Assembly: GCA_018806915.1 (NCBI GenBank)
Contig: JAGKQI010000102.1
Coordinates: 1,240,001 to 1,304,000, forward strand
Direction: 5' to 3'
Source: Phytophthora colocasiae
Taxonomy: Eukaryota > Oomycota > Peronosporomycetes > Peronosporales > Peronosporaceae
Length of the DNA stretch: 64,000 bases
The notes under the pieces were generated by a model, which searched no databases, was not told where the DNA came from, and was given only the letters and a program-made list of their open reading frames with translations. The position numbers and the translations under genes are program-made. Below, one piece after another: positions 53,212-63,591 of this stretch; positions within the stretch are counted from its first letter, which is position 1, and the number at the start of each line of letters is the position of its first letter.

Positions 53212-54440
53212 CTACTCCACCTCAGTTGTCTCCACAAATTGATCAAATTTGTTGGGGTAGAAATTGGTCCCTTCAAATGTTTCGTCCCGACAAAGCTTTC
53301 CGAGTTCCTCAGCTACCTGTAAGTCAAATGCATCTGGTGAGTTATGTTTAAAAGGGGAACAACGTAGTTTACGTACCTTCAGATATTCCCACGCTAACGG
53401 GAACGACGTATGCATCTCCACGGACACGTCGGAAGAAGTAATGTAGCCTAAACTCGACTTCTGCGCCATTTTTGCGAGACGCTCGGCTACTTTATCTTCG
53501 CGATGAGAGTCTGTTTGCAGCACAATAAGTCCACCTGGGAACCTGCGGACGCTAGAACCGAGCTTCAACTTGCTTTGAAGCTGTGCTGCGTGGTACACGT
53601 CGTCCGGAGATACCAATTCGACACCACGTGCTCGGTTGAACATACAGTAGATGTCTGACAGGGTCATGATGCCTCCGTTTTTCGGCATGTGATCGCTTAA
53701 AAACTCTGCAAGTTGCCGTGCCAGTTGCTCGTAGTAAGCTGCTCCTGAATTCTCACGTGTCACTGGACTGGTGATACCCATATCCAGCATCAAAGAGCTA
53801 AGCTTATTGATTTCATCCTCTCTAGACGCCTCACCATTCGATTCCACATGTTTCTGAGTGTCCACATACCGCTCAATCAGACTAACCATATCCCTGGCTT
53901 TCAGCATCAAGTTTGCCAAATCAGAGAACGCTGTGGCCGCCAATTCTGTCGTCTCCTTCTGAGCCTCCTGTTGACGTCGCATAATGCCCGCGATGCCTGC
54001 ATCTGCAGCATTAAACTGCCTCTTCACCAATCTCCTGTCAGTCAAGTGGCTCGGCTGTGTGTCCTTCCAAGCTTTGCGCTTCAGCGACGCCTCTAACGGA
54101 TTGAAAAAGTCGTCACGCCCTCCATCCTTGAACGACAACTTTAAGAATGACGTCGCGATTGGAGGTGTCCGTGTGGAAATGTCTACACGCACTTTAGCGG
54201 AGCGCTGCAAGAATCCAGCTTCTTTCGTGATGCGCGCGATCCATTCAAGCGGTACGAAGAATGCCACCGGCGGGGAGCTTGTTTCGTCCATGTAAAAGAG
54301 ACGGTGTGTGGTGACCGAACAGCGGCCGTGTAGGTGCGACGTCTTGAACGTACGGTCATACAACCCGATGTGTTCTTCGCTGTAGATCTCTACCTCATTG
54401 CCGAAGAGTGCAGGTCGTCCAGCAGCAGTTAACGGAAGCG
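53212..54440 (-). CDS. VPS36: ESCRT-II subunit VPS36; first exon unresolved
   Basis: Exon 54440-53377 and exon 53316-53212 join in frame. ESCRT-II sorts ubiquitinated cargo into multivesicular bodies. The N-terminal part is the GLUE domain (EEHIGLYDRTFKTSHLHGR, then SVTTHRLFYMDE), which binds phosphoinositides and ubiquitin. The C-terminal half is the EAP30/Vps36 winged-helix pair (MTLSDIYCMFNRARGVELVS, then GGLIVLQTD). Exon 54440 starts at phase 1 after a GTCGTAG acceptor, so a short first exon is missing. Candidate ATGs lie near 54552 and 54531 on the minus strand, but none joined cleanly. Confidence 0.9.
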
Positions 54441-54530
54441 CTACGACAAAAATGAGACGAGGTTATTAGTGTCAATGCGAATTTACGACACTACGAACGC
54501 ATACTTTGAAGCATATCCAACGCAGAGACA

Positions 54531-55028
54531 TTGGCGAATGCCTTGTGCCCATGGTGGTTGCCGCTACGAGGACCTGAAGCTGTCGTGGATGTGCTGGAGC
54601 TCACAGAGCGCGGGGAAGACGCTGCCTCGCTCATCGTCGAAGGGAGAAATGGACCAAAGGTTGCTCTGAAACTTTATCGCACTTTATTTGAATTGGGAGG
54701 ATTCAGTGAGGGAGTAATCATGAAGCCATATCGACTTTAAAAGGGAGCATTTTCTCTCGCCATGACTCCATTGCTCGACGCTCGGGAGATGCCTATGGAG
54801 TGGATTGCTCGTGAATACCAGCGTGTCTGTGGACCGACTTGTTCACTAACTCAAGAATGCTTGGAGTCAACAGTCGAAGAGGAAATGCCTAAACAAGCAG
54901 AAGTACTACAAGACGAGAGTTGGTGGGGTGCCATGCTGTGGATCAACATCAGCTTTTACAAGATTCGACCAGCTTTAATTGTGATACACAGCCGTTTGGA
55001 GTGGCACAGCACTAGCGGCGTTCCATAA
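54531..55028 (+). other. Unresolved plus-strand open frames between VPS36 and DAW1
   Basis: Two open frames in the same register (54531-54740 and 54762-55028) have protein-like stretches: VVDVLELTERGEDAASLIVE, then EYQRVCGPTCSLTQECLE. A TAA at 54738 separates them, and a weak GTGAGG near 54705 could start an intron. The first frame overlaps the probable VPS36 first exon and promoter. This may be a small gene or chance; I give it no function. Confidence 0.25.
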
Positions 55029-55109
55029 TTTCTGTTCAACATACTCTTCATTTTTGTATGCTGCAGTTGAAGTGCACATTTTTAGATCTCATCTCGCTGC
55101 TGACGACTC

Positions 55110-56444
55110 ATGCAGCTTCGTCGCTTGTATCTTCGGTACTACCCACCATCGCTGCGGCTCGAGTATGTGCACTCGGATGGTCATACTGATCTCAGAACGA
55201 TTGACCTTCCACACCTCAGCGCCGAGTCCAACATTGCGCTCTTGGCCCAACAACTTGTGGACCAGGAACGATTGCTTACAAAGGCTACAATCTCTAAACT
55301 TACAGAGCTACTACATCGACTCGTGGATAAGCACCTCGTACTCTCAAGCCTCCAGCAGAATAGTACATTTGGAGTTCATTCAGTTTTGCGACCTCACCAA
55401 CTTCCGATGACCAATATGGCTAGCAGCAAGAGTGCCAAACTAGTAGCAACCAGCAGCTACGACAAGACCATCCGACTGCTGCGTCCATTTGATAAACCAA
55501 ATGCCTCAAAATCTGCGCCTTCACACAATAAGCACTGCGAGAAGGAAGTAGCAGTACTGACAGGTCACGAAGGAGTGGTGTTCAGCATAGCCTTCAACAC
55601 GCCCCATGCCACACGATTACTATCTGGTTCATTCGACAAAACATGCCGCCTATGGGATGTGAAGACGAAGTCGGCTATTGGAATTTACCGAGGTCACGTA
55701 GGAGAGGTCGTGGGGGCTGTGTTTGCATTGGGATCAAGTAGCAACGAGTGCTTCGGTAGCTATTCGGTAGATGGTACTGGAGCGGTTTGGGATATCGCGA
55801 CGGAAACATCGAGACTGACGCTTTCGGGACATTCCGCAGAAGTGTCCTGCTTGGCATTCGACTCGATCGACACTAAGCTCATTGCCACAGGTTCTTGTGA
55901 CTCGACTGTGAGGCTCTGGGACACTCGATATGGTGGCTGTTTCCGTTGCATCGAGCACCACGATGCTGATATTTCCAGCGTGTCGTTCGACTACAAAGGC
56001 AACACATTACTGTCTTCTTCCTCTGACGGGACATGCAAGTTGTGGGATGCACGCACTGGAAAATGTCTTTATGATTGGGATGATCACAACGGCTACGAAG
56101 TTACCCACGCTGCATTCAATGCTTCCGGCGCGCTCGTAGTGTCTTGTGGGACCGACGGGAAAGCTTTCGTATATGATACACTTACAGGTACAAGGCGGTG
56201 CATGTTATCTGGTCATCAAAAGGCAATCAATAAGGTGTGCTTCAGTAAGCAAGGGATCCAAATCCTCACTGCTGGCTCAGATGGAACCACTCGAGTATGG
56301 AACGCTTTCTCTGGTGAGTGTCAACAAATACTACGCGGTCACGAAGCTGAAGCATTTGACTGTAGCTTTAGTTATGATGGCAAAATAGCACTGTCGGCAT
56401 CAATTGACAGCTCGGTTCGCGTCTGGGAACGCGAAACAGATTAA
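55110..56444 (+). CDS. DAW1: DAW1/ODA16-like WD40 protein (outer dynein arm transport)
   Basis: A single exon of 444 aa. The N-terminal 100 residues match DAW1/WDR69 closely (LRRLYLRYYPPSLRLEY, then IDLPHL). Seven to eight WD40 repeats follow, for example LTGHEGVVFSIAFN, GSFDKTCRLWDV, TGSCDSTVRLWDT and SGHQKAINKVCFS. DAW1/ODA16 is the adaptor that lets intraflagellar transport carry outer dynein arms into cilia, which fits an organism with motile flagellated zoospores. The start is the first Met of the family's conserved beginning. Confidence 0.94.
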   Translation: MQLRRLYLRYYPPSLRLEYVHSDGHTDLRTIDLPHLSAESNIALLAQQLVDQERLLTKATISKLTELLHRLVDKHLVLSSLQQNSTFGVHSVLRPHQLPMTNMASSKSAKLVATSSYDKTIRLLRPFDKPNASKSAPSHNKHCEKEVAVLTGHEGVVFSIAFNTPHATRLLSGSFDKTCRLWDVKTKSAIGIYRGHVGEVVGAVFALGSSSNECFGSYSVDGTGAVWDIATETSRLTLSGHSAEVSCLAFDSIDTKLIATGSCDSTVRLWDTRYGGCFRCIEHHDADISSVSFDYKGNTLLSSSSDGTCKLWDARTGKCLYDWDDHNGYEVTHAAFNASGALVVSCGTDGKAFVYDTLTGTRRCMLSGHQKAINKVCFSKQGIQILTAGSDGTTRVWNAFSGECQQILRGHEAEAFDCSFSYDGKIALSASIDSSVRVWERETD

Positions 56445-56644
56445 AATCTACCGAGTTGGCTTGTCAAATAAAATGAATCGAGTTTAGTTCTTGAAATTGA
56501 ACACACTAGCAAAAGTACAGCATAAAAACCGATGAAAAAAGTAGTTGAGTGCAAGTAGTAGCTATAGTAAGGCAGCATGCATATGCGAAAAGAGTAGCGA
56601 GCAAGTTGCAGCGCCACCGAGCCCAAGCAAGCTGTTTGGCAAAC

Positions 56645-57319
56645 TTAGCAACAACCCTTCTTCACGGGTGCTGGTTTTGCGTTGAGGTTGACATTGTCCT
56701 TCTTGTGCGGTCCGCCCTCTTCCATGAGTCTGTTCTTCACTTCACGCGCGATCTCGATGAAGCCTCCTTCCACGTTGATATTATTCTTCGCACTCGTCTC
56801 GAAGAACTTGACACCATACTCGTCCGCTAATGCCTGACCCTCCTCCGTGCTTACAACCTTGTCATCCGTCATATCACACTTGTTGCCGATGAGGATCTTG
56901 TTGACGTGCACATCGGCATGTTGCTGGATCTGACCCACCCAATTGCGGATACTCTGGAAAGATGCTCGGTCCGTGACATCGTAGACCAATAAAATACCCT
57001 GAGCGCCGCGGAAGTACGACGTCGTAATGGTGCGGAAGCGTTCCTGACCAGCTGTGTCCCAGATCTGCAGCTTCACCTTCTTGTTGTCCAGCTCTATGTT
57101 CTTGATCTTGAAGTCGATGCCGATGGTCGTGATAAAAGTCGGAGAGAACGAGTCGTTGGCATAACGCAGCAACAAGCAGGTCTTTCCCACACCTGCAACA
57201 GTTCAACATCGTCAATAACCTGTCTTTCTTCTATCTATATCTGTTTCTTTACACGCACCGCTGTCGCCGATCATCAGCAGCTTAATCTGCATGTCGAAGG
57301 GGTTTTCATGACGAGCCAT
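56645..57319 (-). CDS. Rab GTPase, Rab8/Rab1 type
   Basis: Exon 57319-57259 ([20 protein letters not shown]) and exon 57192-56645 give 202 aa; the intron splits the P-loop codon (GDSGVGKT). G motifs: ITTIGIDFK (switch I), WDTAGQE (switch II), GNKCDM, ETSAK. The C-terminus ends in Gly-Cys-Cys for double geranylgeranylation. Rab8-like proteins route vesicles to the plasma membrane and cilium. The effector region resembles Rab8/Rab10 most, but Rab1 cannot be excluded by eye. Confidence 0.94.
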
Positions 57320-57855
57320 CCTGTTGAAAAATTACAAATCTGAAAAAAAAAATAACAGTCAATACAAATGGGTGAGGTAAGATCTCTATCGCCGTTGTCT
57401 CGACGCCAGCCTCCGACCAATCCTTAAACACATTGTGTTATGTTTCCAACGCGCGCATCTAGCAGCTAATGCGATGCGTGGATGATGCAAACGAGGGTGG
57501 AAAAAAAGTGTCCGGACGTGTAGTCGACATCTAAAAAGATATTCTTCTACGTCCTGACGGGAAGCTGCATCGAGAGCGATAGGCATATAGTATAGATATC
57601 GAGATAGATGTACCTTCACGCTGGAGATTTGGGGAGGGCGGCTGCTTCCTGACGAGGACTGAGATGGCGGCGGCTCGGCGTTCTCGCTTCTGCGCTCGTC
57701 GGTTGTTGAGTTATTTTCCGTCTCCCCCCACGGCCTACGTAACGCATATAAAAGGGGTTCTATTCGTAGCCACCGAACACGATGTGGCACACACCAATTT
57801 TTTCGAAACCTTGAAGCGTCGACAAAAAACGAATCGAGCAACCAGCACTTCCATC

Positions 57856-60556
57856 ATGACAACTAGCCGTACGTCCTTGAGTATTCTTCATTGTTTTTAA
57901 AATAGTTATTGTTTGCACTCTATGTCCTGTAAATTCACTTCACGACACTGACGAGTTTGTCGTTGTGTTGTTAAAGCCAAGGACGCGACCGAGAAGCCGA
58001 GTATCGACGAGTTCGTGCAGGGCAAGCCTCTAGGCGAGGGCAACTTCTCGCGCATCGTTGAGGCCCAACACAAGGCTACGGGCGACAAGTTTGCGCTGAA
58101 AGTGATTGAGAAGCAACGCATTAAGCGGCTGCGACTGCGTCACCAGAATATCTTCAATGAGATCAACATGGAGAAGGAAGTGCTCAACCGCTTGCAGCAC
58201 CCGAACATTATCCGCCTGTATCAGACGTTCCAGGACGACAACAATTTATATTTCCTACTGGAACTACTGGATGGGGGTGAACTGCTCTCCCACCTGCTAC
58301 ACGAAGGCCGCCAGCTCGGACTGGACGAGGATCTTGCACGGTTTTACTTGGCCGACATTGTGAATGCAGTCGAATATATGCATGCAAACCAAGTGATACA
58401 TCGTGATTTAAAGCCTGAGAACATGGTTGTCTGCAAGGATGCAGGTAGCCACCTGAAACTCATCGACTTTGGTACAGCTAAGAATTTGGCTGACGAAAAA
58501 CTTAACGGACCAAATTTCGTTGGCACACCGGAGTATATGCCGCCAGAGACGATCGACAACAAGGAGCCGACTTATGCTAGCGACATGTGGGCATTTGGTT
58601 GCATTGTCTACCAGCTTCTAACAGGAGAGACACCGTTTAGCGGTGGTAGTGCCTACCTGACCTTCCTTCGTGTTCAAGACGGCAATTACTACATGCCAGA
58701 TTACCTGTCCGATGAAGCCAAGGATCTGATTACCAAGCTACTACAGAAAAATCCCGAGGATCGTCTCGGAGGCACTGATGTTGATGCAATAAGTGCAGTA
58801 CAAGGTAATTAATTCTCTCTGCTAGCCCGATATTTAGAGCTCTCTAACCCACTTTGCGCTTGAAAACAGCACACCCTTTCTTCAAAGGTATTAACTTTGA
58901 GAACCACATGCTAGCCCAGCAGCCAATAGCCCAACATTGTGGTGCAGAGTTATTCCCACTCGTGAAAAAACTCGCCGAAGCGGAAAAGGCTCGCATTAAT
59001 AACGGTCCACTGGACTTCAGCGGCGACACCTTGCAGAACGAACTCATCGCGCTTTCGCCACGAAACAGAAGCATCTTGATGCACATTCTTCGACGCAAAC
59101 AAATCTTGCACTTACCTGGTGAGTTTAAATTTGTGGTCATGTGCTTTTCGTTTACTAACTTTGTTTTGTGAATTTAAGGCTTGTATCCTCGCTTTTTTAG
59201 CTCAGTTAGTCTCGGGCGGTGCTTATACGCACGTAACCAAGGATATGTAGGACTTACACACGATCTTCAAAATCAGTGGAGTGAAAATTTCTCCTTTATG
59301 CAGGTAGGTGGAACTGAGGCTGCAAACTCTGGATCCAAGCAAGCATTAACAATTTCCTTTTAGCTTGCAGGGCCAAAGCTCGGTCAGGCAGCTTCGCTGA
59401 CTGAATCAGATGACCGGGGAGGCTCTACATGGGAAACGGAAGCGGTGGCATTCCTCCGAGCAGTGGAAGTAGTAAACGCCAAGTGCCCAGCGTTTCTAGT
59501 GCTTTGTGGAGATTTCGTCAACGCTAAGCCAAGTCAAGAGTTCTACAATGCCCAAGTCACAGCTTTTCAGAATCTACTGAACACTATCACCCCGCAAGTT
59601 CGACTGGTACATATGGAATGGAAATGGTATGGCATCTTGAAGACTAATCTTACCATGAAATAGATTTTTGCTGCAGGTTCCGATGAATTTATCGATCAAA
59701 ATGAGTTGACTAAGTACCAAGGACACTTTGGTGATGCCAACTTCAGCTTCTGGTAAGGCAGTACGGCAGGAAAAAAAGACTGTGTGTCATAAAACTGATC
59801 AATTTTCTTGCTAGGTTCGGAGGAATCAAGTGTATTGTGACCAACACAACGATACTCTGTCGCGAAAATGATTTTGCAGAGGAAGTAGCGGCACAAACTG
59901 GTGAGTATTGCTTCCTTTGTATCTTGACATGTAATTACTTTTCACCTGGTGTACATACGCGCAGAGTGGATGAAAAAAGAGTTGGAAAACGGAAAGCTGT
60001 GTGCTCGGGGCACTGTGGTGATTTCAGGTCACTCTCTTTTACCTGCTACTGGATTAACGGATAACAATAAGCATGTGGCTTCGAATGGTGATATCCCCGA
60101 GGAGGTTTGTGTTCTGCGCTAGAGAATCGATGCATTTTTCCGGTTAACACTTTATTGTCTCCATAGATTCGTTCCAAGTACTGGGATATGGTCAAAAATG
60201 GCCAGGTTTGCCTCGTCGTGAGAGGAGGGTCAACTACGAATAAAGTGGACAGCATTGTGACAAAAGCATCTGAAGAGGGTGCAGACGAGTACAAATGCGA
60301 GATCGTATCGTGCAAAGCGCCATGGGGAGGAACTTCCAGCGTTATCCACCACACTAAGGTATCCCAAGCTGGTGTCGTCACGAAAGGAATTCACGTGGAG
60401 CACTCCTCCAGGACCAGTCCAAGCACCACCGTAGTTACAAACCCAATAATTAAAAGCAACCCCCTTACTCCAGAAGAAGAAGGCCAAGAAGCAGTCTTGT
60501 CTGCTGAAATGGTGACATTCAGTGTCAGCACAACTTCCCCAGCAGGACAAGCTTAA
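57856..60556 (+). CDS. PDK1-type AGC kinase fused to a degenerate CPPED1-like phosphatase domain
   Basis: Nine exons (57856-57868, 57977-58804, 58870-59118, 59179-59303, 59364-59606, 59664-59752, 59815-59900, 59965-60104, 60167-60556) join in frame to 720 aa. Residues 16-285 are a PDK1-like kinase: GEGNFSR, ALKV (Lys46), HRDLKPEN, DFGTAKNL, VGTPEYMPPE and the HPFF end. PDK1 phosphorylates the activation loop of AGC kinases such as Akt. There is no PH domain; a bridge with LRRKQILHLPGLYPRFF leads into a calcineurin-like fold of the CPPED1 type at about 396-650: LCGDFVN at 453-458, WFGGIKCIVTNT, and VISGHSLLP. The expected metal motifs are changed: ADPQ is AGPK (407-410), GNHD is GSDE (491-494), and the GHxH block is RGGST (610-614). 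The second domain is probably a non-catalytic sensor or docking part. Confidence 0.85.
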
Positions 60557-60725
60557 TGAAACTAATCACAAAATGAACATCAAAAATGTCAACTGTTGTT
60601 GTTCTTGCCGATGCTTTGGTCCAATGTGGACGACACTGGCGAGTGGTCCAGATTCATAAACGTTTTTCTCTGTCGTCTGTAACTACGCCGTATACCCCTG
60701 GCGCTAGCTACAAGGTTCACTTGAC

Positions 60726-61730
60726 TCACAGTAAAGTGTCTTCTTCGCCTTCGAAATCCTCGTTGTCATATTGACTCATGCGAATCGACACACGGCGAAT
60801 CTGCGCGGCTCGATTGGCGCGTTCATAGCGTTCACGACTGCGTTGGTCGTTGCGCTTCTTCTGGACCACGACACCCATCATCATGGCCAGCAGTACCGCA
60901 ACAAGACCAAAGATCCCCAATGCCTCCTCATATGACGGAGGGTTGAACGTTAAGTTCGTCGCCAAGGTTTCATCAACAGTCTCCGATTCCATCTTTGTCA
61001 CACCCGATGCCACTTGTAGACGCACGTTCGCACTCGTGAGAGTGACACTGGGCTGTCCAGCAAAGAAACTCTCCATCTTGTCATCCACAGCCTTTAATAG
61101 CTGGAAGGCTTCATCATCAGCATTGAAACGAGGGGCTAGCGCGGCTACCTCAAGACCAACAGCACAACTGGCAGCTTCATCTGCATCTGCCTGCTTAGTA
61201 ACATCCAGTGCACTAGTCTCTACCTGCCGAGGAAGCAGCACGTCTTCATCATCTACATTTTGGAGTGTGCTCAACAACTCCTCACACGCTCCTTGCTGTA
61301 CCGTCAACACACTCTCAGGTGTTAGATCAACACCTTCAGACGTTAACGAGACTGTCAACAGCTTATCTCCGTCCAGAGCTACAGCTGCACGAGCCAGAGC
61401 GACGTTTTCAAGGTCTTTGCTACTCAGCAGTTCTGTCAGCTCTTGGTGCACACCCCGCGCCACATCGAAGACGTCATGGAAATTAGTGGCAGCAGCAGAT
61501 ACCGCCCCCTTCATCGTCAAATACAACGCACAGCCGTCACCACTGGCAGCTTTGGACAGCTGCATGTTGCCTCGGAATGAGGCGCTCACAGGCAGTAGAC
61601 GCGTCGACAGCGCGCCACTTGAGCTTGGCAGCTCCGTGACAGAGCGACATGACGTGTCGGTGGTGTACACGAGGTCCACAGCCACGTGAAGCGGCGCAGC
61701 GTCGGCTTCAGCTCGGAACATACTCGGCAT
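60726..61730 (-). CDS. Hypothetical single-pass membrane protein
   Basis: 334 aa in one exon, family not recognised. The first 260 residues are Ala/Leu/Ser/Asp-rich and look folded, with two conserved-looking halves. A membrane segment at about 277-297 (LGIFGLVAVLLAMMMGVVV) is followed by a basic stop-transfer (QKKRNDQRSRERYER) and a short acidic cytoplasmic tail. Just before the helix is NPPSYEE, a PPxY motif that could bind WW-domain ubiquitin ligases. No N-terminal signal peptide is visible from this start, so an upstream exon may be missing. It is divergent from the OB-fold gene, with 153 bp between start codons. Confidence 0.72.
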   Translation of the reverse strand: MPSMFRAEADAAPLHVAVDLVYTTDTSCRSVTELPSSSGALSTRLLPVSASFRGNMQLSKAASGDGCALYLTMKGAVSAAATNFHDVFDVARGVHQELTELLSSKDLENVALARAAVALDGDKLLTVSLTSEGVDLTPESVLTVQQGACEELLSTLQNVDDEDVLLPRQVETSALDVTKQADADEAASCAVGLEVAALAPRFNADDEAFQLLKAVDDKMESFFAGQPSVTLTSANVRLQVASGVTKMESETVDETLATNLTFNPPSYEEALGIFGLVAVLLAMMMGVVVQKKRNDQRSRERYERANRAAQIRRVSIRMSQYDNEDFEGEEDTLL

Positions 61731-61883
61731 CGGGGGGAATTGAAGTGGAGAATCAGAGGTGATGGATAAAGTGCTGCTGCCTTCTGATTGGTCAAAGGCG
61801 GGATCTTTTCTATCAACTTTGGATTGGATGAAATCTTGTACTTCAACTTGATATTCAACCTATCAGAACCAGGAATTGCACTA

Positions 61884-63491
61884 ATGGACACCATCTCGTT
61901 AAGCGCGGCGACGACGCATGTAGGCAAGAGCGTGCGCTTCGTCGCGGCTGTCCAGCAGGTTGCGACGGGGAAGAGAGTGTTGCTCGGGCGTCAGCGCGTC
62001 CGGTCGTACCATGTTTTGCATGTGGGCGACGCTGGAAGGCAGTTCTTCAAGGTCACGTGTTGGGGAGAGACCCCGCCAACGTTAATACACTCGTCATTTA
62101 CGTCGGAATCAAATGGAGATTCGCAGTTATCAAATACTGATGCCGTCTTACGTGTCGGAGACATTGTTCTCTTCTCAGCCTGTATCATTAAATCCTTTCG
62201 GGGTGATGTTGCGGCGCAGTTTATAATGAGAAACGATGAAGAAGCAACATCGTCAACAGTCCAGTTGTTGTATAGGAAGGATCGGTACTTCAGTACCCAA
62301 GACGTACCGTTGAAGGATCTTTACCCAATGATTGAGTGGTATAAGCAGCACTGTCGCGAGTTTATCGAGCAAAATGAAGACATAACGACTGCTACGGAGA
62401 AAATGAGGAAGAACAGAACGACAATCAAGGATTTGCGTGAGAACATGGTCGCATCGGTTATCTGCAAGCTGAAACGTTCTGATGCTGGAGCTTCTGGAAG
62501 CAGAGACGGGGAAGTATCGGAGCTGGACGGAGTATTGTTATGTGAATTGATCATGTATGACTCTCCGAAGGACGTCATGTCGGTGAACCTTTGGGATCAA
62601 CATGCCGAACGACGTTTTGTTGCAAAATTACTTGAACACCATGGTGCTGTTGGAATCGACGGAATTGTTATTAGTCTACAGGCACTTTCCAACCGGTTGC
62701 TGGCCAATACTACTCCACACACAACATTTCGCCTGATCGCTCCCAACGACTCGGAATCGATTGAGCTAGAGAATCGAATTGCTGGCTATGGGAAGCCTCC
62801 CCAACCATTGGATAAACGCAGTGGATCGATATCTTTTTCAACGGTGGAAGAGCTCAAAGCGTGTGTCTTTGAGAGTCAAGTCACGTTGAAGAATGTCCGC
62901 ATCGAGCAAGTATGCCTAGGTCGCCATTTCGGTCATGAATCAAGAGTACTTGCAAACTTTACTCCCCATTTAGCGGAAAAGTACTGCACTGGGTGTGATC
63001 AAACCTTGCCTGAAATTCCTGGTCGAGATGGCATCACTCAAACCCGATTCGGGACTTGCGTCAACAGATGTAAAACACGTCGAGGTAGTACTGTTGATGC
63101 TCCGTGTGCGTGGAGGTATCGCCGCTTTTCAATGATTTTGCGTGACGCTCGTAATGAGCGGATTCAAGTTGATGTGGGTAATCAAGCTATTGTCGAAATG
63201 GTGGGCAATATAGAAGCCCATTTGTTAATGCTGTCGTGCAGCGGCAAGGACCAAAGGACGTCGAAGACTCAGTTCGATGTGGCGTCTGCGGTTGCTTCGC
63301 TTGTTAATGCTCTCGTTGAAGATCCGAGTGAAATGTTTACAGCTCAGCTCGCGTGCTCTTCTTTATCAACTAGTGGCAGTTCCAACCAAACACCGGACAG
63401 CTACCAAGATTCTATTCGTGACGAGGATTTTGCAGGTCGAAGGGTGTTTAGTTTGGTGTCACTCTCTCCGAATGATGCAATTTCAATTTGA
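61884..63491 (+). CDS. OB-fold/zinc protein, possibly a DNA-end or meiotic factor (shieldin-2/MEIOB-like)
   Basis: 535 aa in one exon. An OB-fold-like stretch at about 38-115 (YHVLHVGDAGRQFFKVTCWG, then LRVGDIVLFSACIIKSF) resembles the single-strand-DNA-binding folds of RPA1, MEIOB and shieldin subunit 2. A second region near 195-290 (LLCELIMYDSPKDVMSVNLWD) repeats the theme. A Cys cluster, YCTGCDQT then CVNRCKTRRG, sits inside a third barrel-like region, as in OB domains with zinc ribbons. A role in meiosis or double-strand-break repair is an inference; the family assignment needs a profile search. The start is the ATG at 61884. Confidence 0.6.
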   Translation: MDTISLSAATTHVGKSVRFVAAVQQVATGKRVLLGRQRVRSYHVLHVGDAGRQFFKVTCWGETPPTLIHSSFTSESNGDSQLSNTDAVLRVGDIVLFSACIIKSFRGDVAAQFIMRNDEEATSSTVQLLYRKDRYFSTQDVPLKDLYPMIEWYKQHCREFIEQNEDITTATEKMRKNRTTIKDLRENMVASVICKLKRSDAGASGSRDGEVSELDGVLLCELIMYDSPKDVMSVNLWDQHAERRFVAKLLEHHGAVGIDGIVISLQALSNRLLANTTPHTTFRLIAPNDSESIELENRIAGYGKPPQPLDKRSGSISFSTVEELKACVFESQVTLKNVRIEQVCLGRHFGHESRVLANFTPHLAEKYCTGCDQTLPEIPGRDGITQTRFGTCVNRCKTRRGSTVDAPCAWRYRRFSMILRDARNERIQVDVGNQAIVEMVGNIEAHLLMLSCSGKDQRTSKTQFDVASAVASLVNALVEDPSEMFTAQLACSSLSTSGSSNQTPDSYQDSIRDEDFAGRRVFSLVSLSPNDAISI

Positions 63492-63591
63492 TGACGGTTT
63501 TACTCTACTGGGGATACAAGTTGTTGACATGGTGTGCATGAACTCAAATCTCGAAGTTTTCAAGCTCCAAGTCGGACATGGAGCCGCTACA

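Noticed and set aside
57386..57841. 151-codon minus-strand frame
   Set aside because: Lies between the Rab and PDK1-like starts, is Arg/Ser-rich and has no motif; more likely promoter and leader sequence.
60850..61689. 279-codon plus-strand frame
   Set aside because: Antisense of the single-pass membrane protein; very Ser/Thr-rich, as expected for the antisense of an Ala/Glu/Asp-rich gene.
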